This document shows positions 8,556 through 17,075 of a stretch of DNA of 64,000 nt, one piece after another. This DNA comes from Candidatus Hydrogenedentes bacterium UBA2224 (lineage in GTDB: Bacteria > Hydrogenedentota > Hydrogenedentia > Hydrogenedentales > SLHB01): positions 4,254 to 68,253 of the forward strand of contig DDYW01000181.1 in NCBI GenBank assembly GCA_002348185.1. The letters run 5' to 3'. The notes beneath the pieces were generated by a model that did not search any database, was not told the DNA's origin, and saw only the letters and a list, made by a program, of their open reading frames with translations. A program made the translations under genes and the position numbers. How positions within the stretch are numbered: the first letter of the stretch is position 1; each line of letters opens with the position of its first letter.

Positions 8556-9797
8556 ATGTTCAAACCTCATTACCGACAGTTTGCGGCGGCGTTTCTCTTC
8601 GACTTCGCGATGGTCTGCGGGTTGACGGCCTCGCCCTTCTATATTTTCAATATCCTGGAGGGCGGCGCGGGCATGTCCGGGGTCATCACGGGCCTGCAAT
8701 GGGCCTTGTACGCCGCGGCGAGCATTGTCTCCGCGCGTTATGTGGGCCGCCTCGCCAACGGGCTGCTGATGGGCATCGTGGGCGCCCTGGGGTTTGCGAT
8801 CCTTTTCCCGCTGGGGGTGGTGATTTCGAATCCGTACTTCTATGTCGCCCTCACCACGGTCGGCATGATATTTCCGGCGCTGTTCTGGCCGGCCATGCAG
8901 TCGTGGGTGGGCGCGGAGCCCGATCCCGCAGTGCGAACGCGGCGTCTGGCCCTCTACAACCTCTCCTGGACCCTCGGGTTGACCTGCGCGCCGTTTGCGA
9001 CCTGGCTCCTCTCGCCTATTGACTACCGGCTGCCGTTCCTGGCTACAGCGCTGGCCGCGGGCGGCGCCGCCGCGCTTGTTGCCAGCCTCCCCCACGAATC
9101 GCGCATGACCGCTCCGGACGCCGAGGCCACCCGTACCGCCAACCTCGGCCACACCGAACGCAGCGAGGCCCATCTTTTCTCGGCCTGGCTCTCCCTGGTG
9201 CTGGGCAGCACGCTGTTTAACGCCGTGACGGCCGTCTTCAGTTTTCGCATGGAGGAGCTCGCGGAGGCCGGGGCTCTGTGTCTTCTGAGCCCGGACGCGA
9301 GCGCCCCCCTGAGCGCCGAGCCCGTCGTCTATTTCTCCGTCCTGGCCATGATCATGAACGCCATGCGCGCGGGCACCTCCCTGGTCATGGGCCACACCCA
9401 CGTCTGGCAGCACCGGTTCTGGGTGCTGGTGCTTTTCCAGGCCGCTGCCGCGGCGGCATTCTGGGTCTTGTCGTTCACCACGAGTCTCGCCGTGATGACC
9501 CTGTGCTGCGCCGTCGTCGGCATCGCCGCCGGGGTGTGTTTCTTCGCGAGCCAGTCGTACAGCGTGGCCAATTCCCTCAAGAAACATCAACGGGTATCCA
9601 TCCACGAAGGCATGGTCGGTCTGGGCTCGCTTCTGGGCGCGGTCGGATTCGGTCTGCTCGCCGAGTGGCGCGGCACCCCCTGGCCCTTCGCCAATACCCC
9701 GCTTTTCATCGTTGGGGGGCTTGTGCTCGAAGCGGCGCTGCTCCGCATGGGATACGTGCATGTCCGCAAGAAACTCACCACCAAAGCGCCGGCCTGA
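8556..9797 (+). CDS. MFS transporter
   Basis: 413 residues, about 12 hydrophobic segments, usual for the major facilitator superfamily. Helix 1 is at residues 8-30 (FAAAFLFDFAMVCG). The loop after helix 2 has the short basic pattern SARYVGRLANG in place of the classic GxLaDrxGrr motif. A longer central loop follows SLPHESRM near residue 185. It should move a small solute across the inner membrane; the solute is not readable. The ATG follows a -10 box by only 9 bases with no ribosome site, so the transcript is probably leaderless. A second MFS gene, not obviously a close copy, lies at 60201-61403. Confidence 0.8.
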   Translation: MFKPHYRQFAAAFLFDFAMVCGLTASPFYIFNILEGGAGMSGVITGLQWALYAAASIVSARYVGRLANGLLMGIVGALGFAILFPLGVVISNPYFYVALTTVGMIFPALFWPAMQSWVGAEPDPAVRTRRLALYNLSWTLGLTCAPFATWLLSPIDYRLPFLATALAAGGAAALVASLPHESRMTAPDAEATRTANLGHTERSEAHLFSAWLSLVLGSTLFNAVTAVFSFRMEELAEAGALCLLSPDASAPLSAEPVVYFSVLAMIMNAMRAGTSLVMGHTHVWQHRFWVLVLFQAAAAAAFWVLSFTTSLAVMTLCCAVVGIAAGVCFFASQSYSVANSLKKHQRVSIHEGMVGLGSLLGAVGFGLLAEWRGTPWPFANTPLFIVGGLVLEAALLRMGYVHVRKKLTTKAPA

Positions 9798-9856
9798 GCC
9801 CTCTTCCCGGCCTCGGAGGGACCCCGATGAACATGGGGATGAGCCCGGCAAGACAT

Positions 9857-9885
9857 TTGACGCTTCACAGAGCGTGTGATACTTT
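9857..9885 (+). promoter_or_regulatory. Candidate promoter for the RidA-protease operon
   Basis: TTGACG, 17 bases, TACTTT, about 37 bases before the RidA start at 9922. Confidence 0.5.
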
Positions 9886-9921
9886 CTTGACGATATGCGG
9901 TACACGGTTGGAGCCATTTCC

Positions 9922-10308
9922 ATGGAAAAACGATGCATTCTCTCGAAGAACGGACCTCCTGCCCAGGGCCCCTACTCTCACGCCGTCGCCGCGGGCGGCC
10001 TCCTCTTTGTCTCCGGGCAGGGACCCATCGCGCGCGATGGCAGCGGCGTGAAAAAAAGCAACCTCGAAGACGAAGCGCGCCTGACGCTGACCAACCTCAA
10101 GGTCGTTCTCGAAGACGCCGGCTCCGGGTTGCAGCACGTGGTCAAAGTCACCGTGTACCTGGCCAACATGAGTGATTTCGGCGAGTTCAACGAGATTTAC
10201 ATGGAGTATTTCCCGATGACTCCCCCGGCCCGAACCTGTATTCAGGCGGGGAGACTTCCGTTTGACACCCTGGTCGAAGTTGATGCCATCGCGGTCATTC
10301 CGGACTGA
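9922..10308 (+). CDS. RidA/YjgF family enamine/imine deaminase
   Basis: 128 residues, exactly family-sized. Recognisable blocks: GPYSHAVAAGGLLFVSGQ near 15-32, LTNLKVVLEDAGSGLQHVVKVTVYL near 60-85, and PARTCIQAGRLPFD near 103-116, where the Arg of ART is the conserved substrate-binding residue of active RidA proteins. These enzymes hydrolyse reactive enamines and imines such as 2-aminoacrylate, protecting PLP enzymes. The ATG at 9922 has GGAG 8 bases upstream; an in-frame ATG at 9895 lacks a site. It is 9 bases upstream of the TPR/protease gene and likely leads that operon. Confidence 0.9.
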   Translation: MEKRCILSKNGPPAQGPYSHAVAAGGLLFVSGQGPIARDGSGVKKSNLEDEARLTLTNLKVVLEDAGSGLQHVVKVTVYLANMSDFGEFNEIYMEYFPMTPPARTCIQAGRLPFDTLVEVDAIAVIPD

Positions 10309-10317
10309 AGAGGCGGC

Positions 10318-11598
10318 ATGAACAGAGGTATGCACAGCCGGTTCCTGTGGATGCTCGTGGCCGTTGTCGCGCTGGCGTCCGCCGTCCCGGGGCACGGGCA
10401 GGAGGCAGAATACACAGCCCCCGAATGGAATGCCCTGGGCGTCGAATACTACGCCGCCGGCGACTGGAACCGGGCCCTCCACTGCTTTCTCGAGGCCGCC
10501 GCGCTGGTCCCCGACAACGAGACCGTCCTGCGAAACCTCTCGAATGCGTACCAGGCGCGCGCCGCCGAACTGGCGGACAGCGGCGACTACAACGGCGCGG
10601 CCCAGCATCTCGAGGAAGCCATCAAAGCCTCTCCGGAAACCCCCCTGCCCCGGATCCAGCTTGGCTCGTACTTTCTCCGCATGTCGCTCGTACAGGATGC
10701 CATTGCCCGGCTTGAAGAGGCCATCCTGCTGGCGCCCGAGAACCTGGATGCCCACGAACTCCTGGGCGATGCGTATTATCAGGACAACGACCTGCCGGCT
10801 GCCCTGGCCCAGTGGGAATTCGTGGCGGAGGTGAATCCCGGACGCGCCGGCCTGCGCGAAAAGCTCGAGAAGGGGTACCGCGAAGACGCCGTCGAGTTTG
10901 ATTTCAAAGATCTCAAATCCCGGCATTTTACCATCACGCACGACCCCGAAACCGACCGCGGGCTGCTGCGGCAGACGCTGATGGTTCTGGAGCACGCCTA
11001 CCGCGACATCGGACGCAACTTCGGGAACGTGTATCCCCCCACGCCGATCCTGGTCAATGTGTATATTGCCGATGATTTCAGCCGGGCGACCGCGCTGGGA
11101 CCCCACGTGGCGGCGATTTACGACGGGAAGATCCGGCTGCCGGTCAGCAAGGGAACGGGCGAACGGATCACCGCCGAGGAACTCAAACGCTTGCTCTACC
11201 ACGAATACACCCACGTGGTGGTCCGCTATCTCCTTGCGGAAAACGCCCCCTGGTGGCTCAACGAAGGTTTGGCGGAGACCTTCTCCAACGAACTCACGCC
11301 GCACGACGTCGAATTCCTGCGCCAGGCGTACAACGGCGGAGGCCTGCTCCCGCTTCAGACCATAGAAGCGACCCAGACGGTGATGGACAGCGAGAACGAG
11401 CTCCGGCTGGCCTATCGCCAGTCCCACGCTTCGACGCAGTATCTCTGGCGCCGGTTCGGCGCCCAGGGGCTCTCCCGCATGCTGGACGCCCTCTCGCGCG
11501 GCATCTCCCCGGAAGAGGCCCTGTTGCAGAGCTACAAGCTGAATTATGACCAGTTGGAGAAAGAAGTCATCGCGAGTGTCATCCGAACCGGCTATTAG
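10318..11598 (+). CDS. Secreted TPR protein with HEXXH metallopeptidase domain
   Basis: 426 residues. A signal peptide (about 1-27, cleaving near AVPGHGQ) is followed by TPR repeats from ~35 to 185 (NALGVEYYAAGDWNRAL, LGSYFLRMSLVQDAIARLEEAI). Then comes a gluzincin domain with HEYTHVVV near 300 and the downstream zinc ligand Glu in WWLNEGLAETFSNE. This is the peptidase MA-like pattern, where two His and a distal Glu hold zinc. It should be a periplasmic or surface protease; the substrate is unknown. GAGG precedes the ATG. It sits 9 bases after RidA and 89 before the first carboxypeptidase-regulatory-domain gene, so one operon is likely. Confidence 0.85.
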   Translation: MNRGMHSRFLWMLVAVVALASAVPGHGQEAEYTAPEWNALGVEYYAAGDWNRALHCFLEAAALVPDNETVLRNLSNAYQARAAELADSGDYNGAAQHLEEAIKASPETPLPRIQLGSYFLRMSLVQDAIARLEEAILLAPENLDAHELLGDAYYQDNDLPAALAQWEFVAEVNPGRAGLREKLEKGYREDAVEFDFKDLKSRHFTITHDPETDRGLLRQTLMVLEHAYRDIGRNFGNVYPPTPILVNVYIADDFSRATALGPHVAAIYDGKIRLPVSKGTGERITAEELKRLLYHEYTHVVVRYLLAENAPWWLNEGLAETFSNELTPHDVEFLRQAYNGGGLLPLQTIEATQTVMDSENELRLAYRQSHASTQYLWRRFGAQGLSRMLDALSRGISPEEALLQSYKLNYDQLEKEVIASVIRTGY

Positions 11599-11687
11599 CG
11601 GTGGCGCAAGGGGCCGGTTCCCCTGTTGCGGGGGGCCACCGGCAGGAGACCGCGAATCTCAGGGCTCATGAAGGCAGGGCATTGACC

Positions 11688-13718
11688 ATGAATCTCCTCG
11701 TACTGCTCCTATCGTTTGCCGCCGTCACGGGCGAGGGTTCCACCCTCTCCGGAAAGGCGCTCACCCCCGACGGGAATCCCGTTCCCCGCGCGCGCGTGTT
11801 TATCGAGCAGGGCCTTGACGGTTCCATCCGCGAGGCCCGCGCCGCCGAAGACGGTTCCTACACCTTCGATCATGTCGAAGCGGGAACCGTCGGCGTATTT
11901 GCGGTTGCCGACGGCTTCGCCTTCGGCGGGCTGAGCATCACCGTGCCGGCCGATGAGCAGGTGGCGGGGTTGACCATTCGACTTCGGCCGCCGGCCACGC
12001 TCTCGGGCCGTGTTGTGAACGACAAAGGCGACGCGGTGGCGGGAGCGCGCATTATCCGCATCGGGCTCATGAATGAACCCCAGGCCGACCACCCCGGGGC
12101 AACCACCAAACTCGGCATTCCCTACGCCAAACTCGAACCGATGGGGTTCCCCCCCATCGTCAGCGACAGCAAGGGACGGTTCACGGTTCCCAATGTGCCT
12201 CGCGAAGGCCTCCTCGCGCTCAAGGTGGCGTGCCACGGCTACGCTCAACAGGGGGTCGCCGAGCTCCACGCCGGCGATGCCAAGGTGGAAGTCGTGCTGC
12301 AGCGGGGCATCCTGATCCAGGGGCGCGTCCTGACCCGTGCCGCGAAGGAACCCCTCAGCGGCGCATTGGTCACCTTGCGTAACGCCCACCCCCCGCACGA
12401 CACCACCGTAACCCGCAGCGACGGCGCGGGCGAATTTGGCGTGCGTCTTCAACCGGGGATCTATCTTTATCGCGCATCGGGCGGGGATTACCGCAGCGCC
12501 GGATGGGAAGAACTCCTGGTTACCGGGCAGCAAAGCACCCAATCGGTGGTAATGTATGCCGTCGGTTACTGTGAGATTCGCGGCAAGGTCGGCAACGCCG
12601 TCACGGGCAATCCCATTCCCGGCGCCCGGGTCGTCCTGCGCACCTTTGACAACCCGGATTCCAGCGTCCGCACCAACACGCAGGGTCAGTACTTCCTGAA
12701 GGGCGTGGAAGGTGAGAACACGGTCATCCTGGAGTCCGCGCCCGGGTATATCCTTCCAGAACGCAACGCGCGGCCGGTCAACGCATCGGAAGGGGAACGT
12801 GTCGAACTCCCGACGTTCTGGGTCGTCCCCACGCCGGAGGTGCAACTGGCCATAGTGGACCAGGCCCTGAACCCGCTGCCGCGATGCGTTGTGTCGCTTC
12901 TTCAGCCGCCCCAGCTCGGGTGGCAAGCGGCCGACAGCGCGGGCCATGCCCCCCTCCACATGGAGCAGATCGCCTCCGAGGGGGTGGTCATGGGCCTCGC
13001 AGAGCACGCCGACTCCAATCTGGGCGCCATCTTCGCCTTCGATGCGCGCGAGACGAAGGAGCCGGTGGTCCAGCTCCTGCCGCTCTCCACGGTGACCGGA
13101 CAGGTCAAGGACGCCTCCGGCTCCTCTGTTTCCGGAGCCATGATCAGTCTCGTCCTCGCGGACGACCAGATGGAGACGCCCGTATGGCGCGCCGCAAGCG
13201 GTCCTGACGGCCGTTTCGAAATCCCGGGCGTGGTTCCGCATGTCCAGCTTCAATGCCTGGTCCACACCCCGCAGCAGCCGGTCAAATCCGAGCCGTTTGT
13301 GGTCGACCCGTCTTCCCGGAAAGACGTGGGCGAACTCGCGGCGCCGGTCTCCCCGGGCAAATCCCTGCGGGGACAGACAGTGAAATGGCAGGACTTCCCC
13401 CGGCTGGCGGGTCCGGAACTCCCGGAAACGGGTCCGCGGACGATCGTGCTTGCATTCGGTCAGCGTGAACGGGCCGAGATGCTCATTGAAGGGTGGCAGC
13501 GCGTGGCCGCGCTGCTGGCCGACCCGCAGGTGGTGTTTGCGGTAGTTCTCGATGCCCCCCTGGAGTCCGCAGCCGAACCGGCCATCCCGGTGCTTCGGGG
13601 CACGGCTCCGGCCAGTGCGACCACCTACGTTGTTTCCGCGGATGGCGCCGTTCTGTTTGAGACCTTTGGCATTCCCCCCGTATCGGCCATCCGGCAATTT
13701 CAGGGAGGTGTACGATGA
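11688..13718 (+). CDS. Secreted protein with repeated carboxypeptidase-regulatory-like domains
   Basis: 676 residues. After a short signal peptide the protein is a chain of beta-sandwich modules of the carboxypeptidase-regulatory/Cna-B type, each starting with a pattern like SGKALTPDGNPVPRARVFIE, SGRVVNDKGDAVAGARI, RGKVGNAVTGNPIPGARV or TGQVKDASGSSVSGAMI. At least six modules can be counted. The last ~120 residues (from WQDFPRLAGPEL) resemble a worn thioredoxin fold without Cys, ending TTYVVSADGAVLFETFGI. No catalytic centre is visible; adhesion, scaffolding or substrate binding in the envelope is likely. The start at 11688 begins the signal peptide. Its stop overlaps the next ATG (ATGA), so the two are translationally coupled. 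Confidence 0.75.
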   Translation: MNLLVLLLSFAAVTGEGSTLSGKALTPDGNPVPRARVFIEQGLDGSIREARAAEDGSYTFDHVEAGTVGVFAVADGFAFGGLSITVPADEQVAGLTIRLRPPATLSGRVVNDKGDAVAGARIIRIGLMNEPQADHPGATTKLGIPYAKLEPMGFPPIVSDSKGRFTVPNVPREGLLALKVACHGYAQQGVAELHAGDAKVEVVLQRGILIQGRVLTRAAKEPLSGALVTLRNAHPPHDTTVTRSDGAGEFGVRLQPGIYLYRASGGDYRSAGWEELLVTGQQSTQSVVMYAVGYCEIRGKVGNAVTGNPIPGARVVLRTFDNPDSSVRTNTQGQYFLKGVEGENTVILESAPGYILPERNARPVNASEGERVELPTFWVVPTPEVQLAIVDQALNPLPRCVVSLLQPPQLGWQAADSAGHAPLHMEQIASEGVVMGLAEHADSNLGAIFAFDARETKEPVVQLLPLSTVTGQVKDASGSSVSGAMISLVLADDQMETPVWRAASGPDGRFEIPGVVPHVQLQCLVHTPQQPVKSEPFVVDPSSRKDVGELAAPVSPGKSLRGQTVKWQDFPRLAGPELPETGPRTIVLAFGQRERAEMLIEGWQRVAALLADPQVVFAVVLDAPLESAAEPAIPVLRGTAPASATTYVVSADGAVLFETFGIPPVSAIRQFQGGVR

Positions 13719-15556
13719 GGCGCGCGGTGATTCTCTTCCTGGTCCTCGTATGCACCGGCGCAACGGCCATGGAGGTGCGCGGACGCATCCTGGACCCCGA
13801 CGATGCTCCCGTCGCGGGGGCGGATGTCTGGCTCGCCCGCGAGCGGATTGTAACCACGACGAAAACCGACGACGCCGGACAATTCGCGTTTCCCGACACC
13901 CAGCCCGGGATGTTCACCCTGACGGCCCGCAAACCGGAGTTCGCCCTCACCGGATTGAGCGGGTATATTTTTGACGACCTCGCGGTCGACCTGAACATGG
14001 CCGTCCCCGACACCGTTCGCATCCGCGTGATCGACCATGCGGGGAAGCCGGTCGAAGGGGCGCGCGTCAAACGGATTCTCATCAGCAATGTCTTTGAGGT
14101 TTTTCCCAACGACCTGGTGCCGTACGGATTTCCTTCCATTCGCAGCGATGCGGACGGGGCCATCGCTATCCTCGGGATTCCCCGGGGCAGTTTTGTCTCG
14201 GTAACCCTCGAGCACCGGAAGTACTGTGATCTCGTCCTCCCCTATCTCGTTCCCCATCCCACCCAGCATCCCGCCCAGCTTTATCCGGGCGAGGTTCTCC
14301 GGGGACAAATCACCACCGCCGACACCCGTGGACTGGCCAGCGCCTCGGTGCGCATCTTCCGCAAAGACGAGAACGAGCGGATGCTGCTGTACGACGCACT
14401 CGCCGACGGCGAAGGCTACTACCGGACCATCATCCCCCCCGGCCGCTATGCGCTGGAAGTGCATCATCCCGACCACCCCAGCGCGGCGCCGCAGGACGTC
14501 GAGATTCGGGACGGAATGGGCGAAACGAGCGTGGACATTTCCCTTCCTCCGCCGCACAGGGTTGAAGGCACCGTGGTCGGTCCCAAAGGCAACCCCTTTC
14601 CGGGCGTCGCGATCAATTACCTCGTGAAGGATTTCGTCCAGGATGAAGCCTTCACGGACAAGGAAGGCATCTACCGGCTCACGGTGGGTCCCGGCGACGG
14701 CCGTGTGCACGTACTCCCGCCGCCCGGATTCATGGCCGCCGACCCGCACGACGTCGGGGTCCGTATCACGACGGTCCCCGTGTCTCAGGTCGGCCCGATT
14801 GCGCTCAAGCGGCTTCCTGCCCTGCGCGGAAAGGTCCTCAGCGCCGGGGGAACCCCCGAGAAGAACGTGCTGGTTCGGACGCTCTCCCTCAAGACCCCGT
14901 TATTCGCCTTGACGGACGAGGAGGGGCGGTTTGACATTCCTCTGGAGGTATTGCCAAAGGAGGACAGCGTCAAACTCCGCGCGGAACATGCGACGCAGTT
15001 CCTGCGCCGCAACTTCGAGATTGGCGTGCGCAAGCAGGAAGAGGATGTGCAAATCGAGTTGCAGCCATTCGAGCCGGATCTGGCCTCGAACGACCTGAAA
15101 AAGGCGCCCAACGACCTCAGCCAGCTTGTCGATAAAGCCGCGCCGCCGCTGACGTGCAGCGCCTGGCTCGATGAAAAGCCGGTCGCCCTGGCCGATCTGC
15201 GCGGCAAGGTGGTCGTGCTGTTGTTCTGGGCCGGATTTGACCCCTACGGCCGAAATGAAGCCACCCTTTCGGAAGTGCTGCTTCTGCACCGCGCCCTGGC
15301 GGAGTCGGCCGGCGATGTCGCGTTTATCGGGATTCACGACGATTCCGACCCGCTCGAGGTCGTGCGCGAATACGTGGCCGAGCTGGGACTCGGGTTTCCG
15401 GTGGGCATTGATACTTCGCCCATGGTCACGCACCACAGTTACGCGGCGCGGGTCTTGCCCCAGGTCATTTTGATTGATAAACAGGGGCTCCTGCGGTACT
15501 TCGACGTGGAGGGGCGCTTGTCGGAATTGATCAAGGATCTGCGCCGGCGGCCGTGA
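13715..15556 (+). CDS. Carboxypeptidase-regulatory-like protein with Cys-less thioredoxin domain
   Basis: 613 residues with a signal peptide (RAVILFLVLVCTGATAM). Several carboxypeptidase-regulatory-like modules follow, for example RGRILDPDDAPVAGADVWLA and EGTVVGPKGNPFPGVAINY. The last ~150 residues are a clear TlpA/AhpC-type thioredoxin fold: APPLTCSAWLDEKPVALADL, GKVVVLLFWAGFDPYGRNEA, FIGIHDDSDPLEVVREYV, the cis-Pro segment RVLPQVILID. The CxxC of TlpA (normally FWATWCPPC) is replaced by GFDPYGR, so the domain cannot do dithiol chemistry. It is a paralogue of the upstream gene, overlapping it by 4 bases. Function in the envelope is unknown. Confidence 0.8.
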   Translation: MRRAVILFLVLVCTGATAMEVRGRILDPDDAPVAGADVWLARERIVTTTKTDDAGQFAFPDTQPGMFTLTARKPEFALTGLSGYIFDDLAVDLNMAVPDTVRIRVIDHAGKPVEGARVKRILISNVFEVFPNDLVPYGFPSIRSDADGAIAILGIPRGSFVSVTLEHRKYCDLVLPYLVPHPTQHPAQLYPGEVLRGQITTADTRGLASASVRIFRKDENERMLLYDALADGEGYYRTIIPPGRYALEVHHPDHPSAAPQDVEIRDGMGETSVDISLPPPHRVEGTVVGPKGNPFPGVAINYLVKDFVQDEAFTDKEGIYRLTVGPGDGRVHVLPPPGFMAADPHDVGVRITTVPVSQVGPIALKRLPALRGKVLSAGGTPEKNVLVRTLSLKTPLFALTDEEGRFDIPLEVLPKEDSVKLRAEHATQFLRRNFEIGVRKQEEDVQIELQPFEPDLASNDLKKAPNDLSQLVDKAAPPLTCSAWLDEKPVALADLRGKVVVLLFWAGFDPYGRNEATLSEVLLLHRALAESAGDVAFIGIHDDSDPLEVVREYVAELGLGFPVGIDTSPMVTHHSYAARVLPQVILIDKQGLLRYFDVEGRLSELIKDLRRRP

Positions 15557-15588
15557 TGATGCCGCCCATAACAGCGGCCCGCATACAC

Positions 15589-15629
15589 AAAAAACGCGCG
15601 CCCGGCATCCTAAGAAGCACGGGCGCGCG
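15589..15629 (-). terminator. Rho-independent terminator of rpsT
   Basis: A 10-bp stem (CGCGCGCCCG at 15595-15604 with its complement at 15620-15629) followed, read leftward, by six T. It lies 20 bases past the rpsT stop. Confidence 0.85.
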
Positions 15630-15648
15630 CGGAAAGAGTACCGACGCT

Positions 15649-15915
15649 TCAGGGTTTCATCGCCGCGATGTGGCGTTGCAGGCGCGATTTCTTCCGGGCA
15701 GCATTGTTCGGGTGCAGGACCCGGTTGCTGGCTGCCTTGTCGATTTCCGCCAACGCGGCAGGAGCGAGTTCCTTCACCTTGGCCTCGTCTTTGGCGTCAA
15801 CGGCCGCCAGCACGTTCTTGATGTAGGTACGCACTTTCGACCGAACCGCCTGGTTCTGCTGGCGGTCACGTTCACTGGTTCGAATCCGCTTTTTTGCAGA
15901 TTTGCTGCTCGCCAT
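15649..15915 (-). CDS. rpsT: 30S ribosomal protein S20
   Basis: 88 residues, the standard S20 size, rich in Lys, Arg and Ala. The signature is intact: an N-terminal SSKSAKKRIRTSERDR, then SKVRTYIKNVLAAV and the C-terminal VLHPNNAARKKSRLQRH, which packs against 16S rRNA in the small subunit body. GGGAG lies upstream of the ATG at 15915. It stands alone on its strand between genes on the other strand and has its own strong terminator at 15589-15629. Confidence 0.97.
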   Translation of the reverse strand: MASSKSAKKRIRTSERDRQQNQAVRSKVRTYIKNVLAAVDAKDEAKVKELAPAALAEIDKAASNRVLHPNNAARKKSRLQRHIAAMKP

Positions 15916-16065
15916 TCTCTGATTCTCCCAAAATGTCCCTGTCGTTGGACCTACTAAACTTCCGCGTTACGCACAAGACGCTACTTTACCAAAAAGAAAC
16001 CGGCGTGTGCAACTTTCGAACGGGCCGTCCTTTCCAGGCTCGCGAAGCCCCGGGCGTCCGGGCCG

Positions 16066-16094
16066 TTGCAATCGAGGGCGCTTCCCGTTATGTT
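16066..16094 (+). promoter_or_regulatory. Candidate promoter for the GH130 pair
   Basis: TTGCAA, 17 bases, TATGTT, about 46 bases before the first GH130 start at 16140. Confidence 0.5.
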
Positions 16095-16139
16095 ACAGGC
16101 ACACGAGGCACACGACGGGCATTTACACGAGGAACGGCT

Positions 16140-17075
16140 ATGGGAACACGGCGCGGACCGGACATCGTCTACCGGTGGGAGGGCAATCCAGTGCTCTCCC
16201 CCGAAGACGTCCCCTTCCGCCTGGCCGACATCTGCAATGCAGGCGTGGCGAAGGTACACAACGAATATGTCCTGCTGGTGACCATCCAGGGCCTCAAAGG
16301 GTTTTACTGGATCTACGCCGCCCGCAGCCGGGACGGGTATCACTTTGAAATTGAGGAGACGCCGCTCATGGGGCCCTCCGGCGAACGGCCCGATCCCAGC
16401 GTCGATGAGGAAGGCGTCATGGACGCCCGCGTCACCCCGTTCGGGGATGCCTACTACGTGGTCTACAACGCCGTGGGGCGCAATGGGTACCGCCTGGCGC
16501 TCGCCCAAACCTCCGATTTCCGGTCGATGCAGCGGCTCGGGGCGATCTCGGAACCCGACACGAAAGGCGGGGCGCTGTTTCCGGAGAAAATCAACGGAAA
16601 ATTCGTCCGCCTCGAACGCCCCTGGGAAGGCGGCAGCATCTGGATGTCGTATTCGGAGGATCTCGTCTATTGGGGAGAGAGCGTGTTCGTGATGGGACCG
16701 CGCGGCGGTTATTGGGATGGGAACCGGGTCGGCGCGGCGACGCCTCCCATGAGGATCGAGCAGGGATGGCTCTTCCTCTACTACGGCATCAAGGAGACCT
16801 CGGCGGGCCCCCTCTTCCGCCTGGGCGCTGCCATTCTCGATGCGGAGGATCCGCGCAAGGTGAGAGGCCGCACCAACGTGCCGGTGCTTTCGCCCCGCAC
16901 CCTGCTGGAACGCCTGGGCGACGTGCCCAACCTCGTGTTCTCGTGCGGCGCGCTGATTGAGCCCGACAACGAGGTGAAGCTGTACTACGGCGCCGCCAAC
17001 TCGTGCATCTGCCTCGGCGTGACCTCCGTCGAGGACATCGTGCAGGCCTGTTCCGAAAGCAGGAAGGAATTCTGA
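16140..17075 (+). CDS. GH130-type glycosidase/glycoside phosphorylase, copy 1 (divergent)
   Basis: 311 residues with a five-bladed propeller pattern of the GH130 mannoside phosphorylase/mannosidase family. Seen: RWEGNPVLSPEDVPFR near the start, AARSRDGYHFEI near 62, GYRLALAQTSDF, SIWMSYSEDLVYW, a FLYYG strand and a C-terminal LYYGAANSCICLG. Members act on beta-mannosides, often by phosphorolysis. In the segment carrying the catalytic Asp the usual GGIEDPR is replaced by EEGVMDARV; the Asp and Arg remain but the preceding Glu and the Pro are lost, so chemistry may differ. The ATG at 16140 has GAGG upstream. TGATG overlap couples it to copy 2. Confidence 0.85.
   Translation: MGTRRGPDIVYRWEGNPVLSPEDVPFRLADICNAGVAKVHNEYVLLVTIQGLKGFYWIYAARSRDGYHFEIEETPLMGPSGERPDPSVDEEGVMDARVTPFGDAYYVVYNAVGRNGYRLALAQTSDFRSMQRLGAISEPDTKGGALFPEKINGKFVRLERPWEGGSIWMSYSEDLVYWGESVFVMGPRGGYWDGNRVGAATPPMRIEQGWLFLYYGIKETSAGPLFRLGAAILDAEDPRKVRGRTNVPVLSPRTLLERLGDVPNLVFSCGALIEPDNEVKLYYGAANSCICLGVTSVEDIVQACSESRKEF

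Noticed and set aside
9865..11427. 520-codon minus-strand frame opposite the RidA/protease genes
   Set aside because: Covers two well-supported genes with intact motifs (HEXXH, RidA signature) on the other strand.
11709..13763. 684-codon minus-strand frame opposite the first carboxypeptidase-regulatory-domain gene
   Set aside because: Arg/Gly/His-rich shadow of the repeat-domain gene with no recognisable domain.
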